Of a DNA stretch of 8,399 nt, positions 1 through 6,038 are shown piece after piece. The notes below the pieces were generated by a model that ran no database searches, was not told the DNA's origin, and saw only the letters and a list, made by a program, of their open reading frames with translations. The DNA comes from Anaerolineae bacterium (GTDB taxonomy: Bacteria; Chloroflexota; Anaerolineae; DRVO01), in assembly GCA_012719195.1 (NCBI GenBank), contig JAAYAV010000335.1, positions 1 through 8,399 on the forward strand, read 5' to 3'. The translations under genes and the position numbers were made by a program. How positions within the stretch are numbered: the first letter of the stretch is position 1; the number at the start of each line of letters is the position of its first letter.

Positions 1-222
1 ATCGAGAAGGGGAGGCTGAGCGCCAGCAGCGAACTGGCGGGCATGGCCGGCGACAAGGGGTGCACACCGGTGCAGCTTGCCCTCGCCTGGCTTCTCTCTC
101 AGGAGCAGGTCATCACCATCCCGGAGTCCAAGAACCGCTCGCATCTGGAGGAGAACCTGGGTGCGCTAGAGGTTGAGCTCAGCGCGGAAGAGAAGGGGGA
201 ACTGGACCGACTAGCATCCTAG
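1..222 (+). CDS. Aldo/keto reductase, C-terminal fragment (5' end outside the window)
   Basis: The frame is open from the first base and encodes 73 residues before a TAG stop. The sequence reads like the last quarter of an aldo/keto reductase, an NAD(P)H-dependent oxidoreductase with a TIM-barrel fold. Visible hallmarks are KGCTPVQLALAWLLSQ (barrel helix and strand), then VITIPESKNRSHLEENL, which corresponds to the IPxS cofactor-binding segment and the following helix, then the family's usual ending of the form ELSAEEKGELDRL. The catalytic Tyr/Lys/His residues lie upstream and cannot be checked. The substrate is therefore unknown. A hairpin with a short T-rich tail follows eight bases after the stop, suggesting the transcript ends here and is not shared with the M55 gene. 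Confidence 0.9.
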   Translation: MEKGRLSASSELAGMAGDKGCTPVQLALAWLLSQEQVITIPESKNRSHLEENLGALEVELSAEEKGELDRLAS

Positions 223-229
223 GTCCGCC

Positions 230-259
230 GGGGCTGAACGAGTACAGCCCCTTGTCATT
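230..259 (+). terminator. Probable Rho-independent terminator after the aldo/keto reductase
   Basis: A 7-bp perfect stem (GGGGCTG at 230-236 with CAGCCCC at 245-251) and an 8-base loop are followed by TTGTCATT. The T tract is interrupted, so termination may be partial. The first six bases after the stem also form the candidate -35 of the next promoter. Confidence 0.55.
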
Positions 260-280
260 CGTGTCGGGTGCGACCAAAAT
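252..280 (+). promoter_or_regulatory. Candidate sigma-70-type promoter for the M55 gene
   Basis: TTGTCA (252-257, 5 of 6 matches to TTGACA) is followed after 17 bases by CAAAAT (275-280, 4 of 6 matches to TATAAT). Transcription would start near 287, leaving a leader of about 65 bases before the GTG at 354. It is the best-spaced pair in the 131-base gap but has not been tested against a background model. Confidence 0.35.
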
Positions 281-353
281 GCCCGGCGGCCGGGGTGGTG
301 ATGTGATCTCGGTGCATGCAATGACACCCACAGAAGGCAGGAGTTGACGGTAC

Positions 354-1148
354 GTGAAAGTCTACATGGGAACGGATGTGGAAGGGTGCGCCGGGATTGT
401 CGGCTTTGAGACGCAGAGCTACGGCGAGGCCAAGTACTACGAGCAGACGAAGCGGATTGCCACCCTGGAAGTGAATGCGGCGGTGGAGGGGCTGGTGTCC
501 GAGGGCGTGGACGACGTTCTGGTGAGCGACGGCCACGGGCCGGGAGGCCTGTCTTGGGAGGACCTGCACCCGGCGGCGAAGCTGCTTCATGGCCGGCCGG
601 TGGCACCGCGTTCGGTGCGGGACGCGGTGGCGCGCGCATATGACGTCTGCATGATCATCGGCCAGCACGCCCTGGCGGGGACGGCGGACGGTACCCTCAA
701 CCACACCCAGAGCAGCAGGGCGGTCGACTACTACCGACTCAACGGCAAGCCCATCGGCGAGATCGCTCAGTTCGCTCTCTACCAGGGGGCGCTGGGGCTG
801 CCCTTCATCTTCCTCAGCGGCGACGAGGCCGCCTGCCGGGAGGTGGAGGAGCTGATACCGGGCGTCACAACGGCGGCGGTGAAGAAGGGGCTGAGCCGGC
901 AGTCGGCCATCTCGCTGTCCCAAGCGGAGGCGCACCGTCGCATCCGCGAGGGGGCAGCGGAGGCAGTGCGGAAGCAGCGGGAGAACCCGCTACCGCCCTT
1001 CACCCTGCCCGGCCCCTACGAGCTGGAGATCCGCTTCTTCCACACGGAGAGCGTGGACGCGTTAGTGCGCCGGCCCGACGTGGAGCGTCTGGACTCGCAG
1101 ACCATCCGGCTGCGCTCGGACAACATCATGGACGTGATCTACCTGTAA
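354..1148 (+). CDS. M55 family D-aminopeptidase (DppA-like)
   Basis: The 264-residue product matches M55 peptidases, cytoplasmic zinc enzymes typified by Bacillus subtilis DppA, which remove N-terminal D-amino acids from short peptides. The family's metal and active-site residues are all present in order: the N-terminal DVEG motif (D8, E10), H61 in SDGHG, H105 in IIGQHA, H117 in LNHT, and E136 in GEIAQF. The known DppA ligands are D8, E10, H60, H104 and E133, so spacing is nearly identical, and the length is also close to that of DppA. The start is GTG, supported by AGGAG at 339-343, ten bases upstream. There is no signal peptide or membrane segment. No dipeptide transporter lies next to it, unlike the dpp operon, so the physiological substrate is open; peptidoglycan-derived D-Ala peptides are the usual suggestion. 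A strong terminator follows, so the gene appears to be monocistronic. Confidence 0.93.
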   Translation: MKVYMGTDVEGCAGIVGFETQSYGEAKYYEQTKRIATLEVNAAVEGLVSEGVDDVLVSDGHGPGGLSWEDLHPAAKLLHGRPVAPRSVRDAVARAYDVCMIIGQHALAGTADGTLNHTQSSRAVDYYRLNGKPIGEIAQFALYQGALGLPFIFLSGDEAACREVEELIPGVTTAAVKKGLSRQSAISLSQAEAHRRIREGAAEAVRKQRENPLPPFTLPGPYELEIRFFHTESVDALVRRPDVERLDSQTIRLRSDNIMDVIYL

Positions 1149-1168
1149 GGCGTCGCGACAGACAGACC

Positions 1169-1199
1169 GGGGGCCCGTTGGACGGGCCCCCTTCTGTTT
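1169..1199 (+). terminator. Rho-independent terminator after the M55 gene
   Basis: A perfect 10-bp stem (1169-1178 with 1182-1191, rich in G and C) and a 3-base loop are followed by TTCTGTTTG. It lies 20 bases after the stop codon. In the opposite direction the tail reads TCTGTCTGTC, so it may also end the convergent minus-strand gene, though less convincingly. Confidence 0.85.
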
Positions 1200-1216
1200 G
1201 CCGGGGTGGAGAGACT

Positions 1217-2434
1217 CTACAGGCTGCAACGCAGCTTCAGGCGGAAGTAGAGCGTCTTCTGCTGATCTCCGCTGGGCACGGCAACGCCCGGCGGCTGCGG
1301 CGTGAAGCGGTATTCCCCGGGTAGGGAGAAGGCCGCCGGCGTATTCGCCCAGGCGTTGACGGCCGGGATGGTGGTTCCTACCGGCGCCTCCCCGGCACGG
1401 AGGTGGTCCAGCCGCCAACTGGGATGCGTAACGCTGTCGGCTTTGGTGGTGTCGACAATCACCTGATCGACTTTGATGCTGTGGTCGTAGGTGTGGTCGG
1501 GCAGGTAGGCGACCCAGTAGTTGAACTCGCGATTGTAGCTGGCGGACTGAGGCACCTCGTCGCCATCCTCCACCACGTTGATCTTCACCTGGTCATGGGC
1601 AGGATAGCAGCCGCCACCGACGGTGTCGGCGGTGTACACGGTGTTGCGGTCGATGGCGCGGCGCAGATCGGCGTTGGTCGAGGCGGGATCGGGGATGACC
1701 TGGTGGCCACTTGTGGGCCTAACGCCAAGGTCGGGCTGGATGTCTACGTTGTCGCAGTTCGAGGAGTCCCACAGCAGGACGACCGAAGTGCGCGGACAGA
1801 TCCACACTTCGGTGGGAGCCTGGCCGGCAGGTATGTCGATCGCGGCGGGGCCGGCGCTGAGAACCGCCACGCCGAGGGCCACCGAAGCGGAACAGCCGCC
1901 GTTGATGGTGCCTTCGCCTTGCCCTCCCAGGACTGTCAGGCCGGCCAGCGGGCCGTCGGGCACGACCAATTGGGCCGAGTGGGTGGCGAAGATGCCGCGC
2001 TCCACGTCGAGCCAGCCCTGCTCTCGCACCTCAAAGCGCAGCGGCGACAGCCCCGGGTCTGCTCCCAGAAGCTTGAGCGTGCGGGGATGGAGGGTGAAGA
2101 CGAAGCTGACGGCCAGGGCGCCGCTCTTGGGGTCATAGCGGCCGCCGCTCTTCTCGAGGTCGAAGTCTTCGGGGCCGAGCGCGATTCCTTCCAGTTCCAG
2201 GCACTCCAGGCGGCCGTCTCGGTCGATGTCGAAGGGTATGCGGGCGGGATCGAGCTTCAGGGCGATGTCCTCGATGCGGACGGCGAGGTGCTGCGAGTCC
2301 GCGCGCGGTTCAAGCAGCAGAGCTAGGTGCCCAAGGCCGGTCACTGAGGCCCCTCGACCTCCCTCCGAGGATGGGTAGACCAGCGCGCTGAAGGGCATAG
2401 GAAGCCATAGTCGCTGAGGAAATTCAGTTTTCAC
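1217..2434 (-). CDS. Hypothetical protein with an EF-hand-type calcium loop (405 aa)
   Basis: I do not recognise the family. The GTG start is supported by AGGAGGT at 2440-2446, five bases upstream, one of the best Shine-Dalgarno sequences in the window. The 405 residues look rich in beta strands, with many Val, Gly, Pro and Asp and few helical stretches. Residues 69-80 (DIDRDGRLECLE) fit the canonical 12-residue EF-hand loop, with acidic residues at positions 1, 3, 5 and 12, Gly at 6 and a hydrophobic residue at 8, as in extracellular calcium-binding repeats. Only one such loop is visible. Around 205-230 and 270-280 there are Cys-containing segments (C213, C227, C276). The C-terminal third has strand-like alternation ending in TLYFRLKLRC. 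There is no signal peptide or transmembrane helix, so export by the Sec route is not supported. It is convergent with the M55 gene and separated by a terminator from the ligase gene upstream. Confidence 0.8.
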   Translation of the reverse strand: MKTEFPQRLWLPMPFSALVYPSSEGGRGASVTGLGHLALLLEPRADSQHLAVRIEDIALKLDPARIPFDIDRDGRLECLELEGIALGPEDFDLEKSGGRYDPKSGALAVSFVFTLHPRTLKLLGADPGLSPLRFEVREQGWLDVERGIFATHSAQLVVPDGPLAGLTVLGGQGEGTINGGCSASVALGVAVLSAGPAAIDIPAGQAPTEVWICPRTSVVLLWDSSNCDNVDIQPDLGVRPTSGHQVIPDPASTNADLRRAIDRNTVYTADTVGGGCYPAHDQVKINVVEDGDEVPQSASYNREFNYWVAYLPDHTYDHSIKVDQVIVDTTKADSVTHPSWRLDHLRAGEAPVGTTIPAVNAWANTPAAFSLPGEYRFTPQPPGVAVPSGDQQKTLYFRLKLRCSL

Positions 2435-2489
2435 CCGCTACCTCCTGTTGGCGAAGGCGGCAGGTTGCCGGCCGGATTGGGCCGGCCAT
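2424..2489 (-). CDS. Possible 21-codon leader ORF overlapping the start of the 405-aa gene
   Basis: A strong Shine-Dalgarno sequence (AAAGGAGGT, minus strand 2509-2501) lies 11 bases ahead of an ATG at 2489. The ATG opens a 21-codon frame beginning MAGPIRPATC and ending EVAGEN. Its TGA (2426-2424) lies 11 bases inside the next gene, whose GTG starts at 2434 in another frame, and the next gene's SD sits within the leader codons. This is the classic geometry for translational coupling. The codons are not enriched for any single amino acid, so it is not an obvious attenuation peptide. The SD-to-ATG spacing is slightly long and a hairpin (GCCGGCC at 2467-2473 with GGCCGGC at 2480-2486) covers the first codons. 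It could be coincidence in GC-rich DNA. Confidence 0.35.
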   Translation of the reverse strand: MAGPIRPATCRLRQQEVAGEN

Positions 2490-2581
2490 ACGGAAGGCAC
2501 ACCTCCTTTCTAGCAGGAATGGGCCGTTAGTTCGGCCTGGACGAAACGGTGTGCTGCCAAGAGACCATAGCAAGTATCTGT

Positions 2582-2610
2582 AGAATAGCCCAGTTCCGGT
2601 AAACGGGCAA
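2582..2610 (-). promoter_or_regulatory. Candidate promoter for the 405-aa gene and its leader ORF
   Basis: On the minus strand TTGCCC (2610-2605) and TATTCT (2587-2582) are separated by 17 bases, each matching 4 of 6 consensus positions. Transcription would start near 2575, about 85 bases before the leader ATG and 140 before the GTG. The pair is enclosed by a 7-bp inverted repeat (2570-2576 and 2614-2620). It lies downstream of the ligase terminator, as expected for an independent unit. Confidence 0.4.
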
Positions 2611-2637
2611 TGGTACTTGCGTCGGCCTGTTGGGCTG

Positions 2638-2674
2638 ACAATGGCAAGGGGCCCTGACAGTCGGTCAGGGCCCC
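2638..2674 (-). terminator. Hairpin terminator after the ATP-grasp ligase gene
   Basis: A perfect 11-bp stem (GGGGCCCTGAC at 2648-2658 with GTCAGGGCCCC at 2664-2674) and a 5-base loop lie 26 bases beyond the ligase stop. In the minus direction the tail reads TTGCCATTGTCA, moderately T-rich. Position and stem quality favour a terminator for the kamA-mazEF-ligase block. Confidence 0.65.
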
Positions 2675-2699
2675 TGTGCGTCCAGGTGACGTTGGCGCG

Positions 2700-3737
2700 C
2701 TATCGAGCCAGTCCGTGCCTGGCGATGGCCAGACTGAGCACCTCATTGACGAGCGCCTCATAGGGGATCCCCTCCCCGCGCGCGGCCATGACGATGTCGC
2801 TGTAGGTGGGGTTGAGGCCGGGCAGGGTGTTGATCTCGAGCAGGTGAGGGTTGCCGAACTCGTCCAGGCGCAGATCCACCCGGGCCACATCAACGGCTCC
2901 GATGGCGGTGAAGGCGCGCACCGCCAGATCCTGCAGCTCTAGGGCTAGGATGTCGTCAATGGGCGCCGGGCAGAGGTAGTCCGGGTCCATGGGGCGCTCG
3001 CTCTTGATGTGGCTGCTGTAGATGCCCTGGGCGTTCTCGATGGGGCTGACGTCAATCTCCAGGACCGGGAAGACGTGGAAGCCGCGCTCGTCGTAGAGGG
3101 GGGAGGCGGGGACGGTGCAGACGCTGCGCTCGTTGCCGATCAGCCCGACGGTGAACTCCCGCCCGGGGAGGAAGGTCTCCGCCAGGGCGGGCTGGCGGTA
3201 GGCGCAGATGATCCAGTTGGCCCGCTCGCGAAGCTCGGGCTCGTCCTGCACCACAGACTCCTGGCTGATGCCCATGCCCGTGCCCTCGCCCACCGGCTTG
3301 ACGAAGAGGGGGAAGGCCAGGTCGTCGTTGAGGGGCTCGTCGCCGATGCGGAAGAGCTGGAAAGGGGCGGTGGGCAGGCCGGTGGCGCGCCAGATGTGCT
3401 TGCAGACGGCTTTGTCCAGCGAGATGGCGTTGGCCAGGATGCCGGAAGCGGCGTAGGGAATCCCGAGCATTTCCAGGAGGGCGGGCACCTGCGACTCGCG
3501 CGACTCCCCGCGCAGGCCCTCAGCGATGTTGAAGCAGATGTCGGGGGAGACGGCGCGGACGGTGTCGAGCAGGGTGACGTCCGCTTCCAGCGGGAAGACG
3601 GTGTGCCCGGCGGAGCGCAGGGCACGTGCCAGGACTTGGGTGGTCTCCTCGGAGTCGTACTCCGCGAGGGCGTCCACGGGGGCGTCGGCCGGGTGCTCGA
3701 TGCTGTGTTTCGAGTTGAACAGCAGGGCTACGCGCAT
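2700..3737 (-). CDS. ATP-grasp ligase related to D-alanine--D-alanine ligase
   Basis: The 345-residue product has the layout of the Ddl family, which joins two amino acids through an acyl-phosphate made with ATP. Visible elements are an N-terminal Rossmann-like part, IPYAASGILANAISLDKA (about 94-110), the ATP-grasp segment FPLFVKPVGEGTGMGIS (K147 and the Gly-rich loop), AETFLPGREFTVGL (E187), and the metal site VARVDLRLDE plus LLEINTLPGLNP (D288, E301, N303). It departs from true Ddl enzymes: the N-terminal GGxSxE motif that holds the first D-Ala is absent (MRVALLFNSKHS instead), and the usual HGxxGEDG region reads FNIAEGLRGESRESQ. I infer an amino-acid ligase whose substrates may not be D-Ala. 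The ATG at 3737 is preferred because AGGA lies nine bases upstream and homology begins there; longer starts run into mazF. It follows mazF by 56 bases and probably shares its transcript. Confidence 0.85.
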   Translation of the reverse strand: MRVALLFNSKHSIEHPADAPVDALAEYDSEETTQVLARALRSAGHTVFPLEADVTLLDTVRAVSPDICFNIAEGLRGESRESQVPALLEMLGIPYAASGILANAISLDKAVCKHIWRATGLPTAPFQLFRIGDEPLNDDLAFPLFVKPVGEGTGMGISQESVVQDEPELRERANWIICAYRQPALAETFLPGREFTVGLIGNERSVCTVPASPLYDERGFHVFPVLEIDVSPIENAQGIYSSHIKSERPMDPDYLCPAPIDDILALELQDLAVRAFTAIGAVDVARVDLRLDEFGNPHLLEINTLPGLNPTYSDIVMAARGEGIPYEALVNEVLSLAIARHGLAR

Positions 3738-3793
3738 GAGTCTGGTTCCTGAAGGGGATTTCTCGGTGCAATGGTGCGGACGATTGCTCCTGC

Positions 3794-4129
3794 TCAGGGG
3801 GCGAACATCTCCGCCAGACAAGCCAGAACGGCCTCCTGTTCCTCATTCGAGACTCGTCCGAGCCGGCGCACGAACCGCGCCTTGTCCACGGTGCGGATCT
3901 GATCGAGGACGACCTCGCCCTCGCGATCCTGGAACAGGCAAGGCACGCGAGTCGGGTAACTGCGCCGGCGCGTGGTCATCGGGGCCACGATGACAGTGCA
4001 GATGTGCTGGTTCATCTCGTCGGGCGAGATGACGAGGCAGGGTCTTGTCTTGCGGATCTCGCTGCCGACTGTTGGGTCCAAACAGATCAGGTAGACATCG
4101 AACCGCCGGACCGGGCTGGGCTCTACCAC
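3794..4129 (-). CDS. mazF: MazF/PemK-family mRNA interferase toxin
   Basis: The 111-residue product has the features of MazF-type endoribonucleases, which cleave cellular mRNA at short sequences and slow growth when the antitoxin is lost. It begins with RRFDVYLICLDPTVGSE, followed by IRKTRPCLVISPD and VIVAPMTTR. The conserved Arg of KTRP is R29 and the Thr of APMTT is T52, matching the catalytic R29 and T52 of Escherichia coli MazF in both identity and position. The middle segment VPCLFQDREGEVVLDQIRTVDKARF is also typical. I chose the GTG at 4129, which overlaps the antitoxin gene by seven bases and has GGGAGGAG immediately upstream (4142-4135); a GTG at 4135 is the alternative. No truncation or missing catalytic residue is seen, so it should be active. 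The cleavage sequence cannot be predicted. Confidence 0.92.
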   Translation of the reverse strand: MVEPSPVRRFDVYLICLDPTVGSEIRKTRPCLVISPDEMNQHICTVIVAPMTTRRRSYPTRVPCLFQDREGEVVLDQIRTVDKARFVRRLGRVSNEEQEAVLACLAEMFAP

Positions 4130-4392
4130 TCCCACTCCTCCCGGTCCCACTCGGTGTCGGCAGCCGCCTCGTCGTCCAGGAGGGCGTCGTCCCCCTTGGC
4201 GGCCATGGCGCGGAAGCTCTCGTCCCAGCCCTGGCGCGGGCGGGAGGCGCCGCGGATGACTATCTGGCGATCCACGACGTAGATCTCAACCTCCTCACCC
4301 ACGCCGGACTGCTCCAGTATGGGCTTGGGGATCCTCACCCCGCGCGAGTTGCCGATAGGCACGATGCGAGTGCGTACTCCGGGCGTATCCAT
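4123..4392 (-). CDS. mazE: MazE-family antitoxin (AbrB/SpoVT-type DNA-binding protein)
   Basis: This 89-residue protein has a swapped-hairpin AbrB/MazE DNA-binding domain at about 8-48: RIVPIGNSRGVRIPKPILEQ followed by GVGEEVEIYVVDRQIVI. The acidic, Trp-rich C-terminal tail (about 56-89, with WDESF and ending EEWEW) is the part that in this family wraps around and inhibits MazF. MazE proteins usually repress their own operon together with MazF. The ATG start has GGAGGT seven bases upstream (4405-4400). It overlaps the toxin gene by seven bases, so the pair is translationally coupled with antitoxin first, as usual. A palindrome and two GATTAC repeats just upstream are candidate operator sites. 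The pair lies between kamA and the ligase gene on the same strand. Confidence 0.92.
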   Translation of the reverse strand: MDTPGVRTRIVPIGNSRGVRIPKPILEQSGVGEEVEIYVVDRQIVIRGASRPRQGWDESFRAMAAKGDDALLDDEAAADTEWDREEWEW

Positions 4393-4403
4393 GACCGCTA
4401 CCT

Positions 4404-4445
4404 CCGGCGCTTAAGTAATCTCATTGTAATCACCAGAAGCGCCGG
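4404..4445 (-). promoter_or_regulatory. Candidate mazEF operator/promoter: 9-bp inverted repeat enclosing two GATTAC repeats
   Basis: CCGGCGCTT (4404-4412) and AAGCGCCGG (4437-4445) form a perfect 9-bp inverted repeat around a 24-base AT-richer centre. Inside, the minus strand carries GATTAC twice (4431-4426 and 4420-4415), 11 bases apart, which is one helical turn. The first copy overlaps TACAAT, which matches TATAAT at 5 of 6 positions; no good -35 is seen. The inner edge of the palindrome includes the first two bases of the mazE Shine-Dalgarno sequence. It could be a protein operator or an mRNA hairpin that partly hides the ribosome site. Confidence 0.5.
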
Positions 4446-4481
4446 GTGCCACTCCGTACCGACAGGGATGGGCGCCATCGG

Positions 4482-5759
4482 TTAGGCATCGTGCTTGACG
4501 TGGCTGCATTGCCAGCCTTCCGGGCGGATAGCGTCCTTCTGGCCGGAGAGGAGCGCCGACACACCCTGCCGGCCGTTGCAGTACTCGCAGTGCTCGCGGT
4601 CGTGGCCGGGGTAGTCGGTGGGCTGGGCGTAGCTGCTGATCATGCCCTCGTAGTTGCGCACGACGACGTGGGTGTCGGACATGCTGATGAGGTAGTTGGG
4701 CAGTATGGGTACTTTGCCGCCGCCGTTGGGCGCGTCGATGACGTACTGCGGGATGGCGAACCCGGAGGTGTGCCCGCGCAGGGACTCCATTATCTCGATG
4801 CCCTTGGCCACCGGCGTGCGGAAGTGAGCGGCTCCCTCGACCAGGTCGCACTGGTAGAGGTAGTAGGGGCGGACGCGGTTGCGCACCAGGCGCTGGCCGA
4901 GAGCTTTGATGACGGCGGGGCAGTCGTTGATTCCGGCCAGCAGCACCGACTGGCTGCCCAGTGGTATGCCGGCATCGGCCAGGCGGTTCAGCGCCGCCTC
5001 CACTTCGGGCGCCAGCTCCTTGGGATGGTTGAAGTGCACGTTGATCCACAAGGGATGGTAGCGCCGCAGCAGGTCGGTGAGCTCCGGCGTGATGCGCTGG
5101 GGCAGGAAGAACGGCACGCGCGTCCCGATGCGGATCACCTCCACGTGCGGGATGGCGCGCAAGCCGGAGAGCAACCGCTCCAGCACGCGGTCGGCCAGGG
5201 TGAGCGGGTCGCCGCCGGAGACGAGCACGTCCCGGATCTCGGGGTGGGCGGCGATGTACTCCAGGGCGGCGTCCCAGTCGCGCACGCCGGCGCCGGCGCC
5301 CTTGCCCACCAGGCGGCTGCGGGTGCAGTGGCGGCAGTAGGCGGCGCAGAGCGTGGTGGCCAGCAGCAGCACGCGGTCCGGGTAGCGGTGCACCAGGCCG
5401 GGCACGGGGGACTGCTCCTCTTCGTGCAGGGAGTCGGCCACGGTGTCCGGGCAGGACATGAACTCGGCGACGGTGGGCACGAGTTGCCGGCGGATGGGGC
5501 AGTGCGGGTCGTCCCGGTCCATGAGACCGGCGACGAAGGGCGTGATCTGCATGCGCAGGCGCCCAGGGGTATCGAGGGCGGCGCGCTCGTCAGGCGTCAG
5601 GTTGATGTAGCGGGACAGCTGGTCGGCGGTACGGACGGCGTGGCGCATCTGCCAGCGCCAGTCGTTCCAGAGGTAGGCCGGAACATCGGCCTTAGTACCG
5701 GGGGGTTCGTCGGCAGTAGAAGGAGGCTCCTCCACGGGGTTCTCGATTAGTTCGTGCAT
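4482..5759 (-). CDS. kamA: Lysine 2,3-aminomutase (radical SAM, PLP-dependent)
   Basis: The 425-residue product matches KamA, which converts L-lysine to L-beta-lysine using SAM, a [4Fe-4S] cluster and pyridoxal phosphate. Its length is near the 416 residues of the clostridial enzyme. The radical-SAM cluster motif CAAYCRHC gives C138, C142 and C145, followed by SGGDPL (about 181-186). The PLP lysine is K349 in NGGGK. D305 (YQCDLVEG) and D342 (VIDAPNGG) correspond in spacing to D293 and D330 of the Clostridium subterminale enzyme, which grip the substrate side-chain amine; glutamate mutases carry Lys and Asn there, so lysine is the likely substrate. C280 and a C-terminal EHCEYCNG (C391, C394) resemble zinc ligands. 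No SD lies close to the ATG; GGGAGG is 16 bases away or more, and an in-frame TAG blocks extension. No acetyltransferase (AblB) is adjacent, so N-epsilon-acetyl-beta-lysine synthesis is not supported locally. A long structured leader lies upstream. Confidence 0.93.
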   Translation of the reverse strand: MHELIENPVEEPPSTADEPPGTKADVPAYLWNDWRWQMRHAVRTADQLSRYINLTPDERAALDTPGRLRMQITPFVAGLMDRDDPHCPIRRQLVPTVAEFMSCPDTVADSLHEEEQSPVPGLVHRYPDRVLLLATTLCAAYCRHCTRSRLVGKGAGAGVRDWDAALEYIAAHPEIRDVLVSGGDPLTLADRVLERLLSGLRAIPHVEVIRIGTRVPFFLPQRITPELTDLLRRYHPLWINVHFNHPKELAPEVEAALNRLADAGIPLGSQSVLLAGINDCPAVIKALGQRLVRNRVRPYYLYQCDLVEGAAHFRTPVAKGIEIMESLRGHTSGFAIPQYVIDAPNGGGKVPILPNYLISMSDTHVVVRNYEGMISSYAQPTDYPGHDREHCEYCNGRQGVSALLSGQKDAIRPEGWQCSHVKHDA

Positions 5760-6032
5760 TTGGGGTGGTCTCGTACCCTCCCGCTAGGTATATGCTCCGG
5801 CCGCTAACCGACCTCCCTGCTTTCGGACGCGCCAAGACTCCCGACCGGAGGGGGAGAGCAGGGCGGTGCCGACAGCTCGAGCAGGCGACTGGGGACCCAG
5901 CGAGAGTGCCTGGGTCCTGCGCTCACCACGCCCGGGCTCGAGGCGAGTCCGGTGGCTCGTGGATCACTCCTGGCCCGCCGCAGTGCGGGCGGCGAACCGA
6001 GCGCATGCTCGTGAGGTCCGTGAAGCACGGAT
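5760..6032 (-). promoter_or_regulatory. Long structured 5' leader of kamA, possible cis-regulatory RNA
   Basis: If transcription starts near 6032, about 273 bases precede the kamA ATG, unusually long for this window. No convincing gene is present. Several hairpins can be drawn: TCCGTG/CACGGA at 6017-6031 at the very start; GCCCGC/GCGGGC at 5973-5990; and a perfect 8-bp GGACCCAG/CTGGGTCC at 5893-5917 with a 9-base loop. A weaker CTCCC/GGGAG stem lies at 5838-5856, followed in the minus direction by TCTTGG. A 27-codon frame from ATG at 6006 has no Shine-Dalgarno sequence and no lysine codons. I could not match it to a known riboswitch class. Confidence 0.4.
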
Positions 6033-6038
6033 GGAATA

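Noticed and set aside
1403..2326. Plus-strand open frames opposite the 405-residue gene
   Set aside because: No SD or domain, and composition typical of antisense frames. The minus frame has a strong SD and a coherent EF-hand loop.
3009..3752. Plus-strand open frame opposite the ATP-grasp ligase
   Set aside because: It mirrors a gene with clear ATP-grasp motifs and has low-complexity Gly/Asp/Val sequence.
4446..5750. Plus-strand open frame of 434 codons opposite kamA
   Set aside because: KamA on the minus strand has its radical-SAM cysteines, PLP lysine and substrate aspartates; the plus frame has low-complexity Val/Gly/His-rich sequence and no recognisable domain.
5865..5875. T-box-like GGCACCGC core on the minus strand of the kamA leader
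   Set aside because: The essential UGGN that pairs with the tRNA end reads CGGC, and I could not find the upstream GGG or a convincing Stem I specifier loop. The match is probably chance.
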